A stretch of 64,000 nucleotides of DNA from Cohaesibacter sp. (GTDB taxonomy: Bacteria; Pseudomonadota; Alphaproteobacteria; Rhizobiales; Cohaesibacteraceae): the NCBI GenBank assembly GCA_025210795.1, contig JAOAQZ010000018.1, positions 168,745-232,744 of the forward strand. Reading direction: 5' to 3'. Positions 45,513 through 54,695 of this stretch are shown here, in pieces. Both the position numbers and the translations under genes were made by a program. The notes below the pieces were generated by a model, which was not told the origin of the DNA, searched no databases, and was given only the letters and a program-made list of their open reading frames with translations. Positions within the stretch are counted from its first letter, which is position 1, and each line of letters starts with the position of its first letter.

Positions 45513-46277
45513 ATGCCCAAGTCCGATCTTTCCTGGCTGACCGCCAGACCGATTGCCCATCGCGGCCTCCATTCGCCCCAAGCTGGAATTGAGGAAAATA
45601 CCCGCTCGGCCTTTGTTGCAGCGATGGAGCAGAATTTTGCCATTGAGCTTGATGTGCAATTGACCAAGGACGGGCAAGCCGCTGTTTTTCACGATTACGA
45701 TCTGGAGCGCCTCACCACATCAAAGGGCAAAACGATCAATCACACCATGGCAGAGCTTCAAACGCTGAGCCTTCGCCAAGGATCGGACCGCATCGAGCCC
45801 CTTGGCGATATTCTGTCCCTGATTGCAGGGCGGGTGCCAGTTGTCATTGAGCTAAAGTCGCCCAAACCCCACGAGAATCAATTGCTGGAAGAGGATGTCA
45901 GCCGCCTTCTTGAGAATTATTCAGGGCATGCTGCTGTGATGTCTTTCTCGCCTGATGTGGTTTTGCATCTCAAAGCCCTGACCACACGCCCACGCGGCAT
46001 CGTCTCTTGCGATTATTTTGTTGATGAAGATGGTGAGGTCCTCAGCCATCAGGAACGCTACGCCCTTACCCACTTGCTCCATGCAAAGGCCACCGAGCCC
46101 GATTTCATCTCCTACGGAATTGACTATCTCCCCGCTCCCAGTGTGGACCTGATGAAAGCCCTGTTTGATCTACCGGTCATTTGCTGGACAACAACCAATG
46201 AAGACTTGCACAAAAAAGCCATGCACTATTGCGATCAGGTGACCTTTGAGGGCTATAATCCTGATCTTCTGACTTAA
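45513..46277 (+). CDS. Glycerophosphodiester phosphodiesterase family protein
   Basis: A 254-residue TIM-barrel GDPD. It shows the catalytic and metal-site signatures PIAHRGLHSP, ENTRSAF, ELDVQLTKDGQAAVFHDYDL and VVIELKSP, and the late CWTTTNEDL. Such enzymes release glycerol-3-phosphate from phospholipid-derived diesters; no signal peptide, so it should be cytosolic. The start is ATG 45513; a TTG at 45495 also fits and shares the weak GAGCGG site. Confidence 0.9.
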   Translation: MPKSDLSWLTARPIAHRGLHSPQAGIEENTRSAFVAAMEQNFAIELDVQLTKDGQAAVFHDYDLERLTTSKGKTINHTMAELQTLSLRQGSDRIEPLGDILSLIAGRVPVVIELKSPKPHENQLLEEDVSRLLENYSGHAAVMSFSPDVVLHLKALTTRPRGIVSCDYFVDEDGEVLSHQERYALTHLLHAKATEPDFISYGIDYLPAPSVDLMKALFDLPVICWTTTNEDLHKKAMHYCDQVTFEGYNPDLLT

Positions 46278-46322
46278 AAGCAGGCAACCTCAATCAAGAC
46301 AAGATAGGGAGAAAAGCGCATA

Positions 46323-47492
46323 ATGGGGGAACAAGGGTTCCATTTGCATGTCTGCCAGAAGATATCCGACATCGGGCAAGCTGATTGGGACCGCTGTCTT
46401 GGCGAAACCTTATCCGAGCGCAAACACGTCCCATTCCTGTCCTACGCCTTTCTTTCATCACTAGAAGATTCCGGCTGCGCCAGCGAAGAGACTGGCTGGA
46501 TGCCCCATCATCTGGCCCTGCGTGATGAAAGCGGAGAGACCTTTGCCTGCATGCCGCTCTATCTCAAATCCCATAGTCAGGGCGAATATGTCTTTGACTA
46601 TGCCTGGGCAGATGCCTTTGAGCGCACCGGTGGCCATTATTATCCAAAGCTGCAATCCTCCATTCCCTTCACCCCGGTCAATGCACCCAAATGCTTGATC
46701 AGAAACACAATCGATCGCCAAAGCGCTCTTGCCGCCTTTGCCTCCGGCATTCGCCAATTATGCGAGCGGTATCATCTGTCTTCAGCCCATCTCACCTTTT
46801 TGCCCCAAGCCGAGAAGAGCCTGCTTGATGATCAGGGCTTCCTTATGCGGCAGGACAGGCAGTTCCACTGGATCAATGAAGATTACGAGCATTTTGATGA
46901 GTTTCTTGCTTCTCTCTCATCACGAAAACGCAAGAATATCAAAAAGGAACGCAAAACAGCCCAATCTCACGGCCTGAGCTTTGCCACCAAACGCGGCAGC
47001 GATATCAGCCAAAGTGACTGGGATGCTTTCTTTGCCTTTTATATGGAAACCGGAAGCCGCAAATGGGGCCGCCCCTACCTGACCCGCCCTTTCTTCTCCA
47101 TGCTTGCAGAGCGCATGGGCGACGATCTGCTGCTTTTTCTGGCACTGGAGGGCGACCGACCAGTTGCGGGTGCACTTAACTTCATTGGGGGGGATACACT
47201 TTACGGGCGTTACTGGGGCGCTTTGGATCACTATCCTTGCCTGCATTTCGAGCTATGCTATCATCAGGCCATAGATTGGGCGATTGAGCATAATCTCGCC
47301 TGCGTTGAAGCAGGCGCACAGGGCGAGCATAAAATTGCCCGCGGTTATGTGCCCCAAACCACATGGTCCTGCCATTGGATCAGCCACCCAGCCTTTCGTG
47401 ATGTGATCGCAGATTATCTCAAAGACGAGCGCAATCATGCACAGGCCGAGCTGGACTTTCTCACAGATATGACCCCCTTCAAAAAGGGATAA
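46323..47492 (+). CDS. FemAB-like acetyltransferase of the DUF482 (peptidogalycan biosynthesis) family
   Basis: A 389-residue protein with two GNAT-like halves as in FemX/FemAB. The family motifs are visible: FAWADAFERTGGHYYPKLQ (part), SSRKRKNIKKERK, FFAFYMETGSRKWGRPYL and GDTLYGRYWGALDHYPCLHF. It is proposed to attach amino acids or a modification to peptidoglycan or another acceptor; no member is well characterised to my knowledge. It follows the GDPD gene after 45 bases and precedes the HIT gene. Confidence 0.85.
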   Translation: MGEQGFHLHVCQKISDIGQADWDRCLGETLSERKHVPFLSYAFLSSLEDSGCASEETGWMPHHLALRDESGETFACMPLYLKSHSQGEYVFDYAWADAFERTGGHYYPKLQSSIPFTPVNAPKCLIRNTIDRQSALAAFASGIRQLCERYHLSSAHLTFLPQAEKSLLDDQGFLMRQDRQFHWINEDYEHFDEFLASLSSRKRKNIKKERKTAQSHGLSFATKRGSDISQSDWDAFFAFYMETGSRKWGRPYLTRPFFSMLAERMGDDLLLFLALEGDRPVAGALNFIGGDTLYGRYWGALDHYPCLHFELCYHQAIDWAIEHNLACVEAGAQGEHKIARGYVPQTTWSCHWISHPAFRDVIADYLKDERNHAQAELDFLTDMTPFKKG

Positions 47493-47555
47493 TGGCAGCA
47501 GGCGACAAGCCCTGCTACTCTCACTCACCCTTTATTCAATCAAGCGAGATGGCCA

Positions 47556-48008
47556 ATGACGACAGCTAATCCAACCCCCGCAAGCTATGACAATGACAAT
47601 ATCTTTGCAAAAATCCTGCGCGGAGAGCTGCCCTGCCACAAGGTCTATGAAGATGATGCAACTTTCGCTTTCATGGACATCATGCCCCGCGCCGATGGCC
47701 ACACCCTTGTGATTCCCAAAAACCCGTCCCGCAATATGCTTGATGTGGATCCCAAAGATATCGCCGCCGTCATGGAAACCGTGCAGAAAATTGCCCGCGC
47801 GCAAATGACAGCCTTTGGTGCCGAGGGCATCACTATTCAGCAATTCAACGAACCAGCTGGCGGTCAGGTGGTGTTTCATCTCCACATGCATGTCATCCCG
47901 CGCCATGATGGCATCAAGCTAAAACCCCACACAGGGGATATGGCAGACGGTGATTTGCTCGCAGGCCATGCACAGGCCCTAAAGAAAGCTTTGGGGACAA
48001 GTGAATAA
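47556..48008 (+). CDS. HIT family hydrolase
   Basis: A 150-residue histidine-triad nucleotide-binding protein. The triad is HLHMHVIPRHDG with His at alternating positions. Upstream are IFAKILRGELPCHKVYEDD and HTLVIPK, as in HINT/Hit-like purine phosphoramidases. A strong terminator follows. Confidence 0.95.
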   Translation: MTTANPTPASYDNDNIFAKILRGELPCHKVYEDDATFAFMDIMPRADGHTLVIPKNPSRNMLDVDPKDIAAVMETVQKIARAQMTAFGAEGITIQQFNEPAGGQVVFHLHMHVIPRHDGIKLKPHTGDMADGDLLAGHAQALKKALGTSE

Positions 48009-48038
48009 GTCATTATTCTATATAGGAAAATGATCATA

Positions 48039-48079
48039 GGGGCTTTGGACTTATCGTGGATAAGCCAAAGCCCCTTTTT
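48039..48079 (+). terminator. Rho-independent terminator of the HIT gene
   Basis: GGGGCTTTGG (48039-48048) and CCAAAGCCCC (48065-48074) make a perfect outer stem, with an inner CTTATC/GATAAG pair closing a GTG-containing loop; TTTTT follows. One of the longest hairpins in the window. Confidence 0.92.
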
Positions 48080-48236
48080 GCTATCCACACAGTATGCACA
48101 GCTTGTCCGCTGCTCATGCAAAGGATGTTATGGCGCTATAAACAAATGCTCCCCAACCCATAAAGCCCTCATCCCCAAATCATGCACAGGCTTGTAAACA
48201 GCAAGGGATAAGAGGATTGAGAGCGAATGATCAGGC

Positions 48237-48590
48237 CTAACCGGCAAAAAGGTAGGAAAGCGCCATCAGGCTGCCGCCACCAGTGAGTACGCCCAGCAGC
48301 AAACTACGGCGAACGCCAAAAAACAGCGTAACCGCCAAGCCAACAGAGCAAAGCCGGATCCAGACCGGAACATCCATCAAAACACCGGACGGGAAGAGGA
48401 TAAGGCGCGCAATCACGCCCGCCACAAGCGCATTGGCAATGGCGCGGGCAAACAGGATCCATTCGCTGTCATCGCGAAGCCGTCCGGCAAACGCAACCCC
48501 GAGCCAGCGCCATACCTCAGTCGGCAGGCTGCCTGCAAGAAGAATAAAGAGATAAGGCCACCATTCAGAAGCAAAGGAGGAGAAGGTCAT
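48237..48590 (-). CDS. azlD: AzlD family branched-chain amino acid exporter subunit
   Basis: A 117-residue membrane protein with about four hydrophobic segments (FASEWWPYLFILLAGSLPTE, then AIANALVAGVIARLILFPSG and the C-terminal LLGVLTGGGSLMALSYLF). AzlD works with AzlC to export branched-chain amino acids. It overlaps azlC by four bases (stop and start share ATGA), a sign of coupled translation. Export of leucine-related compounds fits loosely with the mcc genes in the window. Confidence 0.9.
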   Translation of the reverse strand: MTFSSFASEWWPYLFILLAGSLPTEVWRWLGVAFAGRLRDDSEWILFARAIANALVAGVIARLILFPSGVLMDVPVWIRLCSVGLAVTLFFGVRRSLLLGVLTGGGSLMALSYLFAG

Positions 48591-49327
48591 CCAGTCCTCC
48601 TTACATACCGGCCAATGCCATAAGCCAAAACACCGCCGACAAGACCGGTCCAGATCAGATCAGGACCCGATACAAACATGGCAAAGAGCGGCCCAAGCAC
48701 AATGCCAAAGATCAGTGCCAACCGGTCAGACAACAACCGAGCAGCGCTGGGGAGCGTGAGCAAAAAATAGAGCGGCGTCATGAAAAACAGCGCCGCGGCA
48801 GCCAAAGGAGGCACAGCTCCGGCAATGGAATAACCAATCGCTGTCACCCCAATGTTCAAAAAGCACAATGTGACGCCAAAACCGGCAAAAAACGGGATCC
48901 GCGCATAACGGGGCAAATGCGGCACATGCTGCATGGCAAAGACCCAGCCGGTAATGGCCGTGACATGCGAGAGAGCATAAAGCTTCCAGCTTGGCGTATC
49001 CTTGTCGCGCAGCTCAGGCACCAGCGCAACAGCCATCGGCATCAGGCGGATAGATGCGAGCGTGACCGCAAGCGCAATGGCTGCAAGACCAGCCCCAGAG
49101 GCAATGCCGCCAATCAAAACCACCTGACTGGGCAGCGCCCAGATCAAGCCTGTCATCGCCATGGCATGCCCCAGCTCCACACCGCTTTCGCGGGCAAAGC
49201 CGCCAAAACCGATGAAGGAGAGATAAAGAACAAGCGCAGGCGTGGTCAGCAAATGGCTCATGCCACGCCGATACCAGGCAAAGCCGGACAGGCGCTCTTC
49301 ATCGCCGGGGGAATGTGAAACAGTCAT
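48587..49327 (-). CDS. azlC: AzlC family branched-chain amino acid permease
   Basis: The large subunit of an AzlCD exporter. The 246-residue protein has about six to seven membrane segments, with typical ALVLYLSFIGFGGFA at its start, MTGLIWALPSQVVLIG and ASIRLMPMAVALVPELRD. Start at ATG 49327 has GGATT-type weak site; the frame is open to 49453, which does not match the family. Confidence 0.9.
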   Translation of the reverse strand: MTVSHSPGDEERLSGFAWYRRGMSHLLTTPALVLYLSFIGFGGFARESGVELGHAMAMTGLIWALPSQVVLIGGIASGAGLAAIALAVTLASIRLMPMAVALVPELRDKDTPSWKLYALSHVTAITGWVFAMQHVPHLPRYARIPFFAGFGVTLCFLNIGVTAIGYSIAGAVPPLAAAALFFMTPLYFLLTLPSAARLLSDRLALIFGIVLGPLFAMFVSGPDLIWTGLVGGVLAYGIGRYVRRTG

Positions 49328-49593
49328 GGAATCCAAACAAATCAGGTAAGCCCCAAAAGAGTGCCAGACTTGGCCCCAAAGCACAAATGCTAAAGCTTCA
49401 CACACCCATAAGATTGGAGCATGATGCCCCACCAGCACAAGAAGAAGGGCCAAATAGCAAGGAAGCGCAGAAAATGCGCGAACTGTCAGCCATAATGCTT
49501 TGATGCATATAATGGATTTACTGATGCACCAGTCTTCCCCTTACCCCAGCCTTGCCCAAAAATCCGCAAAACCAGCCCCAAGGGAAACACAGC

Positions 49594-49848
49594 TCAATCC
49601 TGACGAAAATATTGCTGATAGATCAAAGTAAGCGCAAGGAGGTAGCCGGACGCCACAAGGAGGATATTCTTCAATAGCTCCACCCCGTCGGCGCGGCCGG
49701 TTGCCGGATCAATCAGACTGCCAAAGATTCCATTGGGAAAAGCGGCCCGCATGGTCGCGCTCGCCCCCATCAGCGAAACAATGGCAAAAGCACCATACAG
49801 CAAAATTGGCCGCAGCCAGTCAGGAAGACCAGGTAACATATCTAGCAC
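49594..49848 (-). CDS. Small two-segment membrane protein, function unknown
   Basis: An 84-residue product: LRPILLYGAFAIVSLMGASA is a first membrane segment and LLKNILLVASGYLLALTLIY a second, joined by a 25-residue hydrophilic loop. I do not recognise its family. It lies between azlC and clpA on the same strand; the ribosome site (GAGTG) is weak. It has normal codon use and no overlap with another gene, so a real small membrane protein is more likely than chance. Confidence 0.55.
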   Translation of the reverse strand: MLDMLPGLPDWLRPILLYGAFAIVSLMGASATMRAAFPNGIFGSLIDPATGRADGVELLKNILLVASGYLLALTLIYQQYFRQD

Positions 49849-49900
49849 TCATTCTTGGGCAGAGCAGCAAAGGCAAATCAATAAGGGCTATAAAGCATAT

Positions 49901-49928
49901 GAGGGCGATCTTTGAAAAGACCGCCCTC
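49901..49928 (-). terminator. Hairpin after clpA, poor U-run
   Basis: GAGGGCG and CGCCCTC with an inner ATCTTT/AAAGAC pair form an imperfect stem ten bases past the clpA stop. On the minus strand the next bases are ATATGC, not U, so it may stabilise the mRNA end rather than terminate alone. Confidence 0.45.
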
Positions 49929-49937
49929 ACAAGAATT

Positions 49938-52367
49938 CTATTTTTTGGGATTTGCCGTAATCGAGGGCACGCTCGATTTTGGTTTTGGCTTTGCCTTAGG
50001 CTTGGCCTTTGTTTGGCTGCGGCTGCTCGCCTTTGCCTTTTTGGCAACGGGACGTTTGGCCACAGGGGTGGGTTTATCCTCCACCATGGTAAGGGTCAGC
50101 TTCTCAGCCCCCTCTTCATCCTTGCCCAAGGCCACTTGCACTGTGCCACCTTTGACCAGTTTGCCAAACAGGATCTCTTCAGCAAGTGGCCGCTTGATAT
50201 GCTCCTGAATGACCCTGCCCAAAGGCCGCGCACCCATTTTGGGGTCGTAGCCTTTTCGGGCAAGCCAAGCGGTTGCTTCATCGGTCAGCTCAAAGGTCAC
50301 GCCACGATCAGCCAATTGCGCTTCCAGCTGAACCACAAACTTGCGCACCACCTGATGCACAATATCCGTTGGCAGATTGCTAAACGGAATAACCGCATCA
50401 AGCCGGTTTCTAAATTCTGGCGTAAACAGCTTATTGATGGCCTCAACATCATCACCCGAGCGCTTGCTCGCAGTAAAGCCCATCACATGCTTGTCCATAT
50501 CCGCCGCACCGGCATTGGTGGTCATGATGAGAATCACATTGCGGAAATCCACTTTCTTGCCGTTATGGTCGGTCAGTTTGCCGTGATCCATAACCTGAAG
50601 CAGAATGTTGAACAGATCCGGATGCGCCTTCTCAACCTCATCAAGCAAGAGAACGCAATGGGGATGCTGATCCACGCCATCGGTCAAAAGGCCGCCCTGA
50701 TCAAAGCCCACATAACCGGGAGGTGCCCCGATCAGGCGCGAAATGGTGTGCCGCTCCATATATTCCGACATATCAAAGCGCAGCAATTCAACGCCCAAAA
50801 GCTCCGCCAATTGCTTGGAAACCTCTGTCTTGCCCACACCGGTCGGGCCAGAGAAGAGATAATTACCGATAGGTTTTTCCGGCTCGCGCAACCCTGCCCG
50901 CGCCAGTTTGATCTGGGATGTCAGGGCATCAATGGCCTGATCCTGCCCGTAAACCATACGCTTAAGATTGACCTCAAGATGCTGAAGCACCTCTTTGTCA
51001 TCCTTTGAGACGGTCTTTGGCGGAATCCGAGCCATCGTCGCAATGGTTTCTTCCACCTCTTTGGCAGAAATCATCTTGCGCCGCTTGCCTTCAGCCAGCA
51101 ATTGCTGGGCCGCACCCGTTTCATCAATCACATCAATGGCCTTATCGGGTAATTTGCGATCATGAATATAACGCGCAGACAATTCCACCGCCGACTTGAT
51201 GGCATCGGCCGAGAATTTCACACTGTGATAGTCCTCGAAATAAGGCTTGAGCCCTTTGAGAATATCAATAGCATCAGGAATGGTCGGCTCATTCACATCA
51301 ATTTTCTGGAACCGGCGCACCAAAGCCCGATCTTTCTCGAAGAACTGACGATATTCCTTATAGGTGGTAGAGCCCATGCAGCGCAGATTGCCCGAGGCAA
51401 GCGCGGGTTTAAGCAAATTGGAGGCATCCATCGCCCCGCCTGAGGTCGCGCCGGCTCCGATCACTGTGTGAATTTCATCAATGAACAGGATCGCGCCTTC
51501 AAATTCCTCAATTTCCTTGATCACGCGCTTGAGGCGTTCTTCAAAATCACCACGATAACGGGTGCCAGCCAGCAAGGTGCCCATATCCAGCGAAAAGATG
51601 GTGGCGTCTTGCAAGACTTCAGGCACTTTGTTTTCGATGATCCGTTTGGCAAGGCCTTCGGCAATGGCGGTTTTGCCAACTCCGGGATCCCCGACAAAGA
51701 GCGGATTATTCTTGGAGCGGCGACACAAAACCTGAATGGTGCGGTGAATTTCGCTATCACGCCCGATCAGAACATCAATTTTGCCGTCGCGCGCCTTTTC
51801 ATTGAGATTAACCGCATAAGCCTTGAGCGCTTCGGTCTTGCTGCCGCCATCCTCTTCTTCCTCGTCAAAGTCGAAGGCTTCATCCTCATCATCCACACCG
51901 CTTGGATTCATACCTTCAGACAAGCCCGGAGCCTTGGCAATGCCGTGAGAGATATAATTGACCGCGTCATAACGGGTCATATCCTGATCATGAAGGAAGA
52001 AGGCTGCATGGCTCTCACGCTCGGCAAAAATAGCCACAAGCACATTGGCTCCGGTCACTTCTTCACGGCCAGAAGACTGAACATGAATAACCGCACGCTG
52101 GATAACCCGCTGGAAACCCGCAGTTGGTTTTGAATCCTCATTGTCGTCTTGCACCAAATTCGACAATTCGTTGTCGATATAGTCGATGAGGTTCTTTTCC
52201 AAAATTTTGAGATCAACCCCACAGGCGCGCATAACGGCAGCGGCATCGCTGTCGTCAATCAAGGCCAGCAGCAAATGCTCCAGAGTTGCATATTCCTGAT
52301 GCCGGTCATTGGCAGACATCAGGGCCTTATGCAGGGCAATTTCAAGAGAATTGGAAAATGATGGCAC
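49938..52367 (-). CDS. clpA: ATP-dependent Clp protease ATP-binding subunit ClpA
   Basis: Hexameric AAA+ unfoldase that feeds ClpP. The 809-residue protein has the N-domain (ALHKALMSANDRHQEYATLE and the second half), then D1 with Walker A GDPGVGKTAIAEG and D2 with GPTGVGKTEVSKQ. An acidic stretch of about 20 residues (DDEDEAFDFDEEEEDGG) links N-domain and D1. After D2 a basic Lys/Pro/Ala tail of about 55 residues extends beyond E. coli ClpA (758 residues). It follows clpS after 9 bases in one operon. clpP is not in the window. Confidence 0.97.
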   Translation of the reverse strand: MPSFSNSLEIALHKALMSANDRHQEYATLEHLLLALIDDSDAAAVMRACGVDLKILEKNLIDYIDNELSNLVQDDNEDSKPTAGFQRVIQRAVIHVQSSGREEVTGANVLVAIFAERESHAAFFLHDQDMTRYDAVNYISHGIAKAPGLSEGMNPSGVDDEDEAFDFDEEEEDGGSKTEALKAYAVNLNEKARDGKIDVLIGRDSEIHRTIQVLCRRSKNNPLFVGDPGVGKTAIAEGLAKRIIENKVPEVLQDATIFSLDMGTLLAGTRYRGDFEERLKRVIKEIEEFEGAILFIDEIHTVIGAGATSGGAMDASNLLKPALASGNLRCMGSTTYKEYRQFFEKDRALVRRFQKIDVNEPTIPDAIDILKGLKPYFEDYHSVKFSADAIKSAVELSARYIHDRKLPDKAIDVIDETGAAQQLLAEGKRRKMISAKEVEETIATMARIPPKTVSKDDKEVLQHLEVNLKRMVYGQDQAIDALTSQIKLARAGLREPEKPIGNYLFSGPTGVGKTEVSKQLAELLGVELLRFDMSEYMERHTISRLIGAPPGYVGFDQGGLLTDGVDQHPHCVLLLDEVEKAHPDLFNILLQVMDHGKLTDHNGKKVDFRNVILIMTTNAGAADMDKHVMGFTASKRSGDDVEAINKLFTPEFRNRLDAVIPFSNLPTDIVHQVVRKFVVQLEAQLADRGVTFELTDEATAWLARKGYDPKMGARPLGRVIQEHIKRPLAEEILFGKLVKGGTVQVALGKDEEGAEKLTLTMVEDKPTPVAKRPVAKKAKASSRSQTKAKPKAKPKPKSSVPSITANPKK

Positions 52368-52376
52368 GAGCGTTCC

Positions 52377-52697
52377 TCACTTCTTTTCCATGACGCATTG
52401 CAGCGGATGTTGGTGCTGATGGGCAAAATTCATCACCTGAGACACCTTGGTCTCCGCCACCTCATAGGTAAACACACCGCATTCCCCCACCCCGTGATGG
52501 TGGACATGCAGCATAATTCTGGTCGCATCTTCCCGCCCCTTATTGAAGAAGGCCTCCAGCACATGAACAACAAATTCCATGGGCGTAAAGTCATCATTCA
52601 AAATCAGAACGCGATACATATTCGGGCGCTTGGTCTTGGGCCGCGTCTTGGTTGCAACCTCGGTATCGTCGTCCAGGCGGCGAATATCCTTACTCAT
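52377..52697 (-). CDS. clpS: ClpS, N-end rule adaptor for ClpAP
   Basis: A 106-residue adaptor that recognises N-degrons and delivers them to ClpA. It has the conserved [20 protein letters not shown] and the HxxGxG-like segment [19 protein letters not shown] that holds the residue pocket. Upstream of clpA, with 9 bases between. The flexible N-terminus of about 20 residues is present. Confidence 0.96.
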   Translation of the reverse strand: MSKDIRRLDDDTEVATKTRPKTKRPNMYRVLILNDDFTPMEFVVHVLEAFFNKGREDATRIMLHVHHHGVGECGVFTYEVAETKVSQVMNFAHQHQHPLQCVMEKK

Positions 52698-53142
52698 TGT
52701 CTAGTCAATCTCCGGAATCAAAGGCTTGATACAATTCCATTATATACCAGCCTGAAGAAGAAACGACAGCAAGTCAAAAGGCCTGCCTTCAATTTGTTAT
52801 TAATGTGATCCCACAGGAAAAAAAGTGATCACAGCGGGCAGAATAACAAAACACTTCCCCTCATGTAGGATAGCAGCTTGCCGATTTTAAGGGGCAAAAA
52901 CAGAAATGCCTGACGATTTGCTCCATTTCTTAACAGCACGCATTTTCGCTGTCTTTCCGGCATTTTAGGTTAACCATAGCAAGCATCAAACTGGCAAATT
53001 GCATCAAACTAGGCAATTTTTACCGTTTCGTAACCGTGTCTGATTAACCTTGAGGGACAAGATTAAGGTCGCCAGACATTCAGCACCCTTGGTTTGAATG
53101 TGAGTACTGGCAACTATATGGTAAACAGTCGAAGGACGTCAC
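52698..53142. other. Divergent promoter region between clpS and a D,D-carboxypeptidase gene
   Basis: The 445-bp stretch holds the clpS (minus) and carboxypeptidase (plus) promoters. TTAACCAT near 52971-52978 matches a CtrA half-site and another TTAACC lies near 53045, but no TTAA-N7-TTAA box is formed. A GTGATC direct repeat occurs near 52806-52832. No gene is seen. Confidence 0.4.
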
Positions 53143-54672
53143 GTGTTTAGAGTAGCGTTCAAAGCCCTAGATGGCTCTTCCCTTTTGCGCCGCGTAATCG
53201 TTGGTGCTGTGGCAATGCTTGTCGCATTTGCACCTTTGGACTCGGCTGAGGCAGCAAAGCGCAAAAAAGCTCCCAATAAATATGCAGCCTATGTGATTGA
53301 TGTGAAAAGCGGCAAAGTGCTTTTCTCTCGCAATGGCAATTCCTTGCGCTATCCAGCTTCCCTTACCAAAATGATGACACTCTATATGGTGTTCGAGCAG
53401 CTCGAAAAAGGCAAGCTGAGCCTCAATAGCCGCATGCGGGTCTCCAAATATGCCTCAGGTCGTCCCCCTTCCAAGTTGGGCCTGCGCAAAGGCAGCACCA
53501 TCAAGGTAAAAGACGCGATCTATGCTCTGGTCACCAAATCTGCCAACGACGTGGCCACGGTGATTGCAGAACATATCGGCGGCTCTGAAAGCAATTTCGG
53601 CACGCTGATGACACGTAAGGCGCGCTCCATCGGCATGAGCCGCACCACCTTCCGCAATGCATCGGGCCTGCCCAACAGCAAGCAGAAGACAACTGCAGCT
53701 GACATGGCGCTGCTTGGTCGTGCCCTTCAGGATCGTTTTCCTAAATATTATCGCTTCTTCAACACCAAGAGCTTCCGCTATGGCAAACGCCGCTATGGCA
53801 ACCATAACAAGCTGCTTGGACGCGTAAGAGGCGTTGACGGCATTAAAACCGGCTATACCCGTGCATCGGGCTTTAATCTGGTTACCAATGTTAAAAACCG
53901 GGACCGGCATATCGTCGCCGTTGTTATGGGTGGCCGCACAGGCCGCGCCCGCGACAACCATATGAAATCGCTGATCGCCAAATATCTGCCAAAAGCAAAA
54001 CGGGGCCGTCGCCTCACCGCGCTTGTAGTACCGCGCGCAGGCTCACCGGCCAAAGCAAAAGGCAGCTATATCAAGCTGGCCTCAACCATGCGCCTGCCCA
54101 AGCCAAAGATTGCGCCATCCGCGCCTATCGATCTGGCAGCAGTAAAGCCAACAGCACCGGCGAAAAAAGCTCCTCAGGCAGCCCCAATTCAGCTGGCTCA
54201 AGCATCAGCGCTTCAGGCTTTACCCAAAGCACGCGCGCAGGATAATCGTGCAACCGCAGCCGTTCGTCCTGCCAAGCCTGCACCCGTACAACTGACCACG
54301 GCGGCTCTGGCGATCCCTGTCATGCCGCGCGCAGCCAACGATCCGATTGGCGATTTGTCCACGCATAACGCCCTGCCTAAGCCTGCCGAGCGCAGCGCTA
54401 AAACGGCAGTTCCAAAAGCAGTGCCCGCTGGCTGGCAAATCCAGCTTGGCGCAACACCAACCTTGTCAGGTGCCCACAAGCTGCTTGCCAAGGCGCGCAA
54501 GTCCAACAAACGTCTTTTGGTTGCGGTGCTTAACCACACCGAGACCGTCACCAAGAAAAATGAAGTCCTTTATCGGGCCCGCTTTGCAGGTTTCTCGTCC
54601 AAGACCTCTGCTCGCAGAGCCTGCAAGATCCTGAAAAAACAAAAATTCGCCTGTCTGGCGCTGAACCCTTGA
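53143..54672 (+). CDS. D-alanyl-D-alanine carboxypeptidase with C-terminal SPOR domain
   Basis: Class S11 penicillin-binding protein of the periplasm that trims the terminal D-Ala of peptidoglycan. The 509-residue product has a signal peptide (VIVGAVAMLVAFAPLDSAEA), the catalytic SLTK (Ser73, Lys76), SAN (Ser132, Asn134) and KTG (IKTGYT). A long Ala/Pro/Lys linker of about 120 residues leads to a SPOR domain (about 430-509, WQIQLGATPTLSGAHKLL), which binds denuded glycan at division sites. The start is GTG 53143. Typical of the DacC/DacF-like proteins of this group. Confidence 0.94.
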   Translation: MFRVAFKALDGSSLLRRVIVGAVAMLVAFAPLDSAEAAKRKKAPNKYAAYVIDVKSGKVLFSRNGNSLRYPASLTKMMTLYMVFEQLEKGKLSLNSRMRVSKYASGRPPSKLGLRKGSTIKVKDAIYALVTKSANDVATVIAEHIGGSESNFGTLMTRKARSIGMSRTTFRNASGLPNSKQKTTAADMALLGRALQDRFPKYYRFFNTKSFRYGKRRYGNHNKLLGRVRGVDGIKTGYTRASGFNLVTNVKNRDRHIVAVVMGGRTGRARDNHMKSLIAKYLPKAKRGRRLTALVVPRAGSPAKAKGSYIKLASTMRLPKPKIAPSAPIDLAAVKPTAPAKKAPQAAPIQLAQASALQALPKARAQDNRATAAVRPAKPAPVQLTTAALAIPVMPRAANDPIGDLSTHNALPKPAERSAKTAVPKAVPAGWQIQLGATPTLSGAHKLLAKARKSNKRLLVAVLNHTETVTKKNEVLYRARFAGFSSKTSARRACKILKKQKFACLALNP

Positions 54673-54695
54673 GTAATGTAACGAGTATTGGGAAA

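Noticed and set aside
49701..51008. Open frame (435 codons) on the plus strand across clpA
   Set aside because: Antisense to clpA; contains no family motif.
52971..52978. CtrA half-site TTAACCAT upstream of the D,D-carboxypeptidase gene
   Set aside because: Only a half-site is present, with no second TTAA at seven bases, so it was not called a box.
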